Source: Amoebophrya sp. A120
Lineage: Eukaryota > Sar > Dinophyceae > Syndiniales > Amoebophryaceae
NCBI GenBank assembly: GCA_905178155.1
Contig: CAJINV010000002.1
Location: 7,470,743-7,534,742, forward strand
Direction of reading: 5' to 3'
Length of the DNA stretch: 64,000 nucleotides
The notes under the pieces were generated by a model. It was not told the DNA's origin. It worked only from the letters and a program-made list of their open reading frames with translations, and ran no database searches. The position numbers were made by a program, and so were the translations under genes. Below, one piece after another: positions 63,465-64,000 of the stretch. The stretch's first letter is position 1. Each line of letters opens with the position of its first letter.

Positions 63465-64000
63465 TCACCGCGCCGAATTGGTGGAGTGCAGTCGCAGGCT
63501 AGCGGATCTCCGAATGCTACTGATTGCAGTCGTCTTTTCGGCTACCGAAACCGGTCGGCTGCGGTTCACCGAACCCGAACGGCTCTGACCAGAGTTGTTA
63601 GCTGACGAGGTGATGTTGCTCTGGCCCATAGACATCGACGGCGCTCCCTGGAGGTCTCTTCTGCTCGGCGTGAAGGACCGGCGAGAGTCGGAGTTTTTCG
63701 TCGTCGCCGCCATCTTGCCACTCAGACTCTGCCACTGCTTCTGCTGATTGAGATTGTGATTTCCCGTCATGACATCAAAGTCATCTACTTGCAAAAGCGT
63801 CGGACCGCTGCGGATTTCATGGCTAGCTGTAGCCACAGAAGGTTTATTTCCGGGCGCCGTCGACGCTGCTACCTGCCCGGCAGAGGGTCTGCTATTTCTC
63901 GCGCTCAGGTGGTCCATACCAAACTCATCATTTTCCTCTGCGAAGGAGACTGCGTCGTGGACTTGTTGAAAGGAGCGTGAATTCGCGTAGTTGGAGGACG
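63465..64000 (-). CDS. C-terminal part of an unknown Ser/Asn-rich protein (5' end beyond right edge)
   Basis: The frame is open from the right edge (SNYANSRSFQQVHDAVSFAE) through EENDEFGMDHLSARNS to a stop at 63465. Composition is Ser, Asn, Arg and Gln rich (SRRSFTPSRRDLQGAPSMSM), with no recognisable domain. It looks like a disordered regulatory tail. The ATG at 63917 is internal, because the frame continues upstream without a stop. Confidence 0.55.
   Translation of the reverse strand, partial: SSNYANSRSFQQVHDAVSFAEENDEFGMDHLSARNSRPSAGQVAASTAPGNKPSVATASHEIRSGPTLLQVDDFDVMTGNHNLNQQKQWQSLSGKMAATTKNSDSRRSFTPSRRDLQGAPSMSMGQSNITSSANNSGQSRSGSVNRSRPVSVAEKTTAISSIRRSASLRLHSTNSAR

Noticed and set aside
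1-64000. tRNA, rRNA, CRISPR arrays or bacterial operon features
   Set aside because: None recognised. Gene structure is clearly eukaryotic with introns; short tRNAs could have been missed by eye.

Overview
The window looks like compact nuclear DNA of a dinoflagellate-lineage alveolate, with a syndinian such as Amoebophrya as the best guess. Three things support this. One gene (47312-50202) encodes a secreted coiled-coil protein of a type I know as abundant in dinoflagellates. Every gene I can support lies on the minus strand, as in dinoflagellate unidirectional gene arrays. The genes are also interrupted by intron-sized mobile elements with terminal inverted repeats and 5-bp target duplications, like the invasive introns described in Amoebophrya. 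Gene density is about one gene per 5 kb. Long open frames of roughly 1,000 to 1,750 codons close on ordinary stops, so the standard genetic code is in use. I ran no searches; all family calls come from reading the translations.

Layout from right to left, in transcription order: the tail of an unknown Ser-rich gene at the right edge (63465-64000); a GC-rich, apparently non-coding island (61255-62770); a basic protein of unknown function (58710-60950); a GT31/core-1-galactosyltransferase-like protein of about 1,680 aa (52813-57855); two secreted coiled-coil proteins (50926-52101 and 47312-50202); an unknown protein with hydrophobic C-terminal segments (43622-45984); a tandem TerD-domain protein (40304-42540); several doubtful small frames; a PRELI/Ups-type lipid-transfer protein fused to an 11-residue repeat helix (34721-37419); a giant MAEA/Gid9 subunit of the GID/CTLH ubiquitin ligase (27097-33455); a triple CCCH zinc-finger protein with a long Ser/Gly/Asn/Gln-rich tail (about 18770-26124); and a very large multi-pass protein with three recognisable ion-channel pore modules that runs off the left edge (1-15848).

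The main discovery is a population of at least thirteen short elements (113-317 bp, about six families) sitting in these genes as introns. Most begin and end with TAT/ATA-like termini, carry imperfect inverted repeats and are flanked by 5-bp duplications. Removing the element plus one duplication restores the reading frame exactly in eight or more cases, and the element borders often lack a usable AG. They coexist with ordinary GT-AG introns and with two apparent mini-introns of 30 and 21 nt. Inside the channel gene, a 2.5-kb intron holds GC-rich blocks bounded by extra copies of an exon fragment. One of those copies carries a palindromic 113-bp insertion for which the neighbouring copy is the natural empty site.
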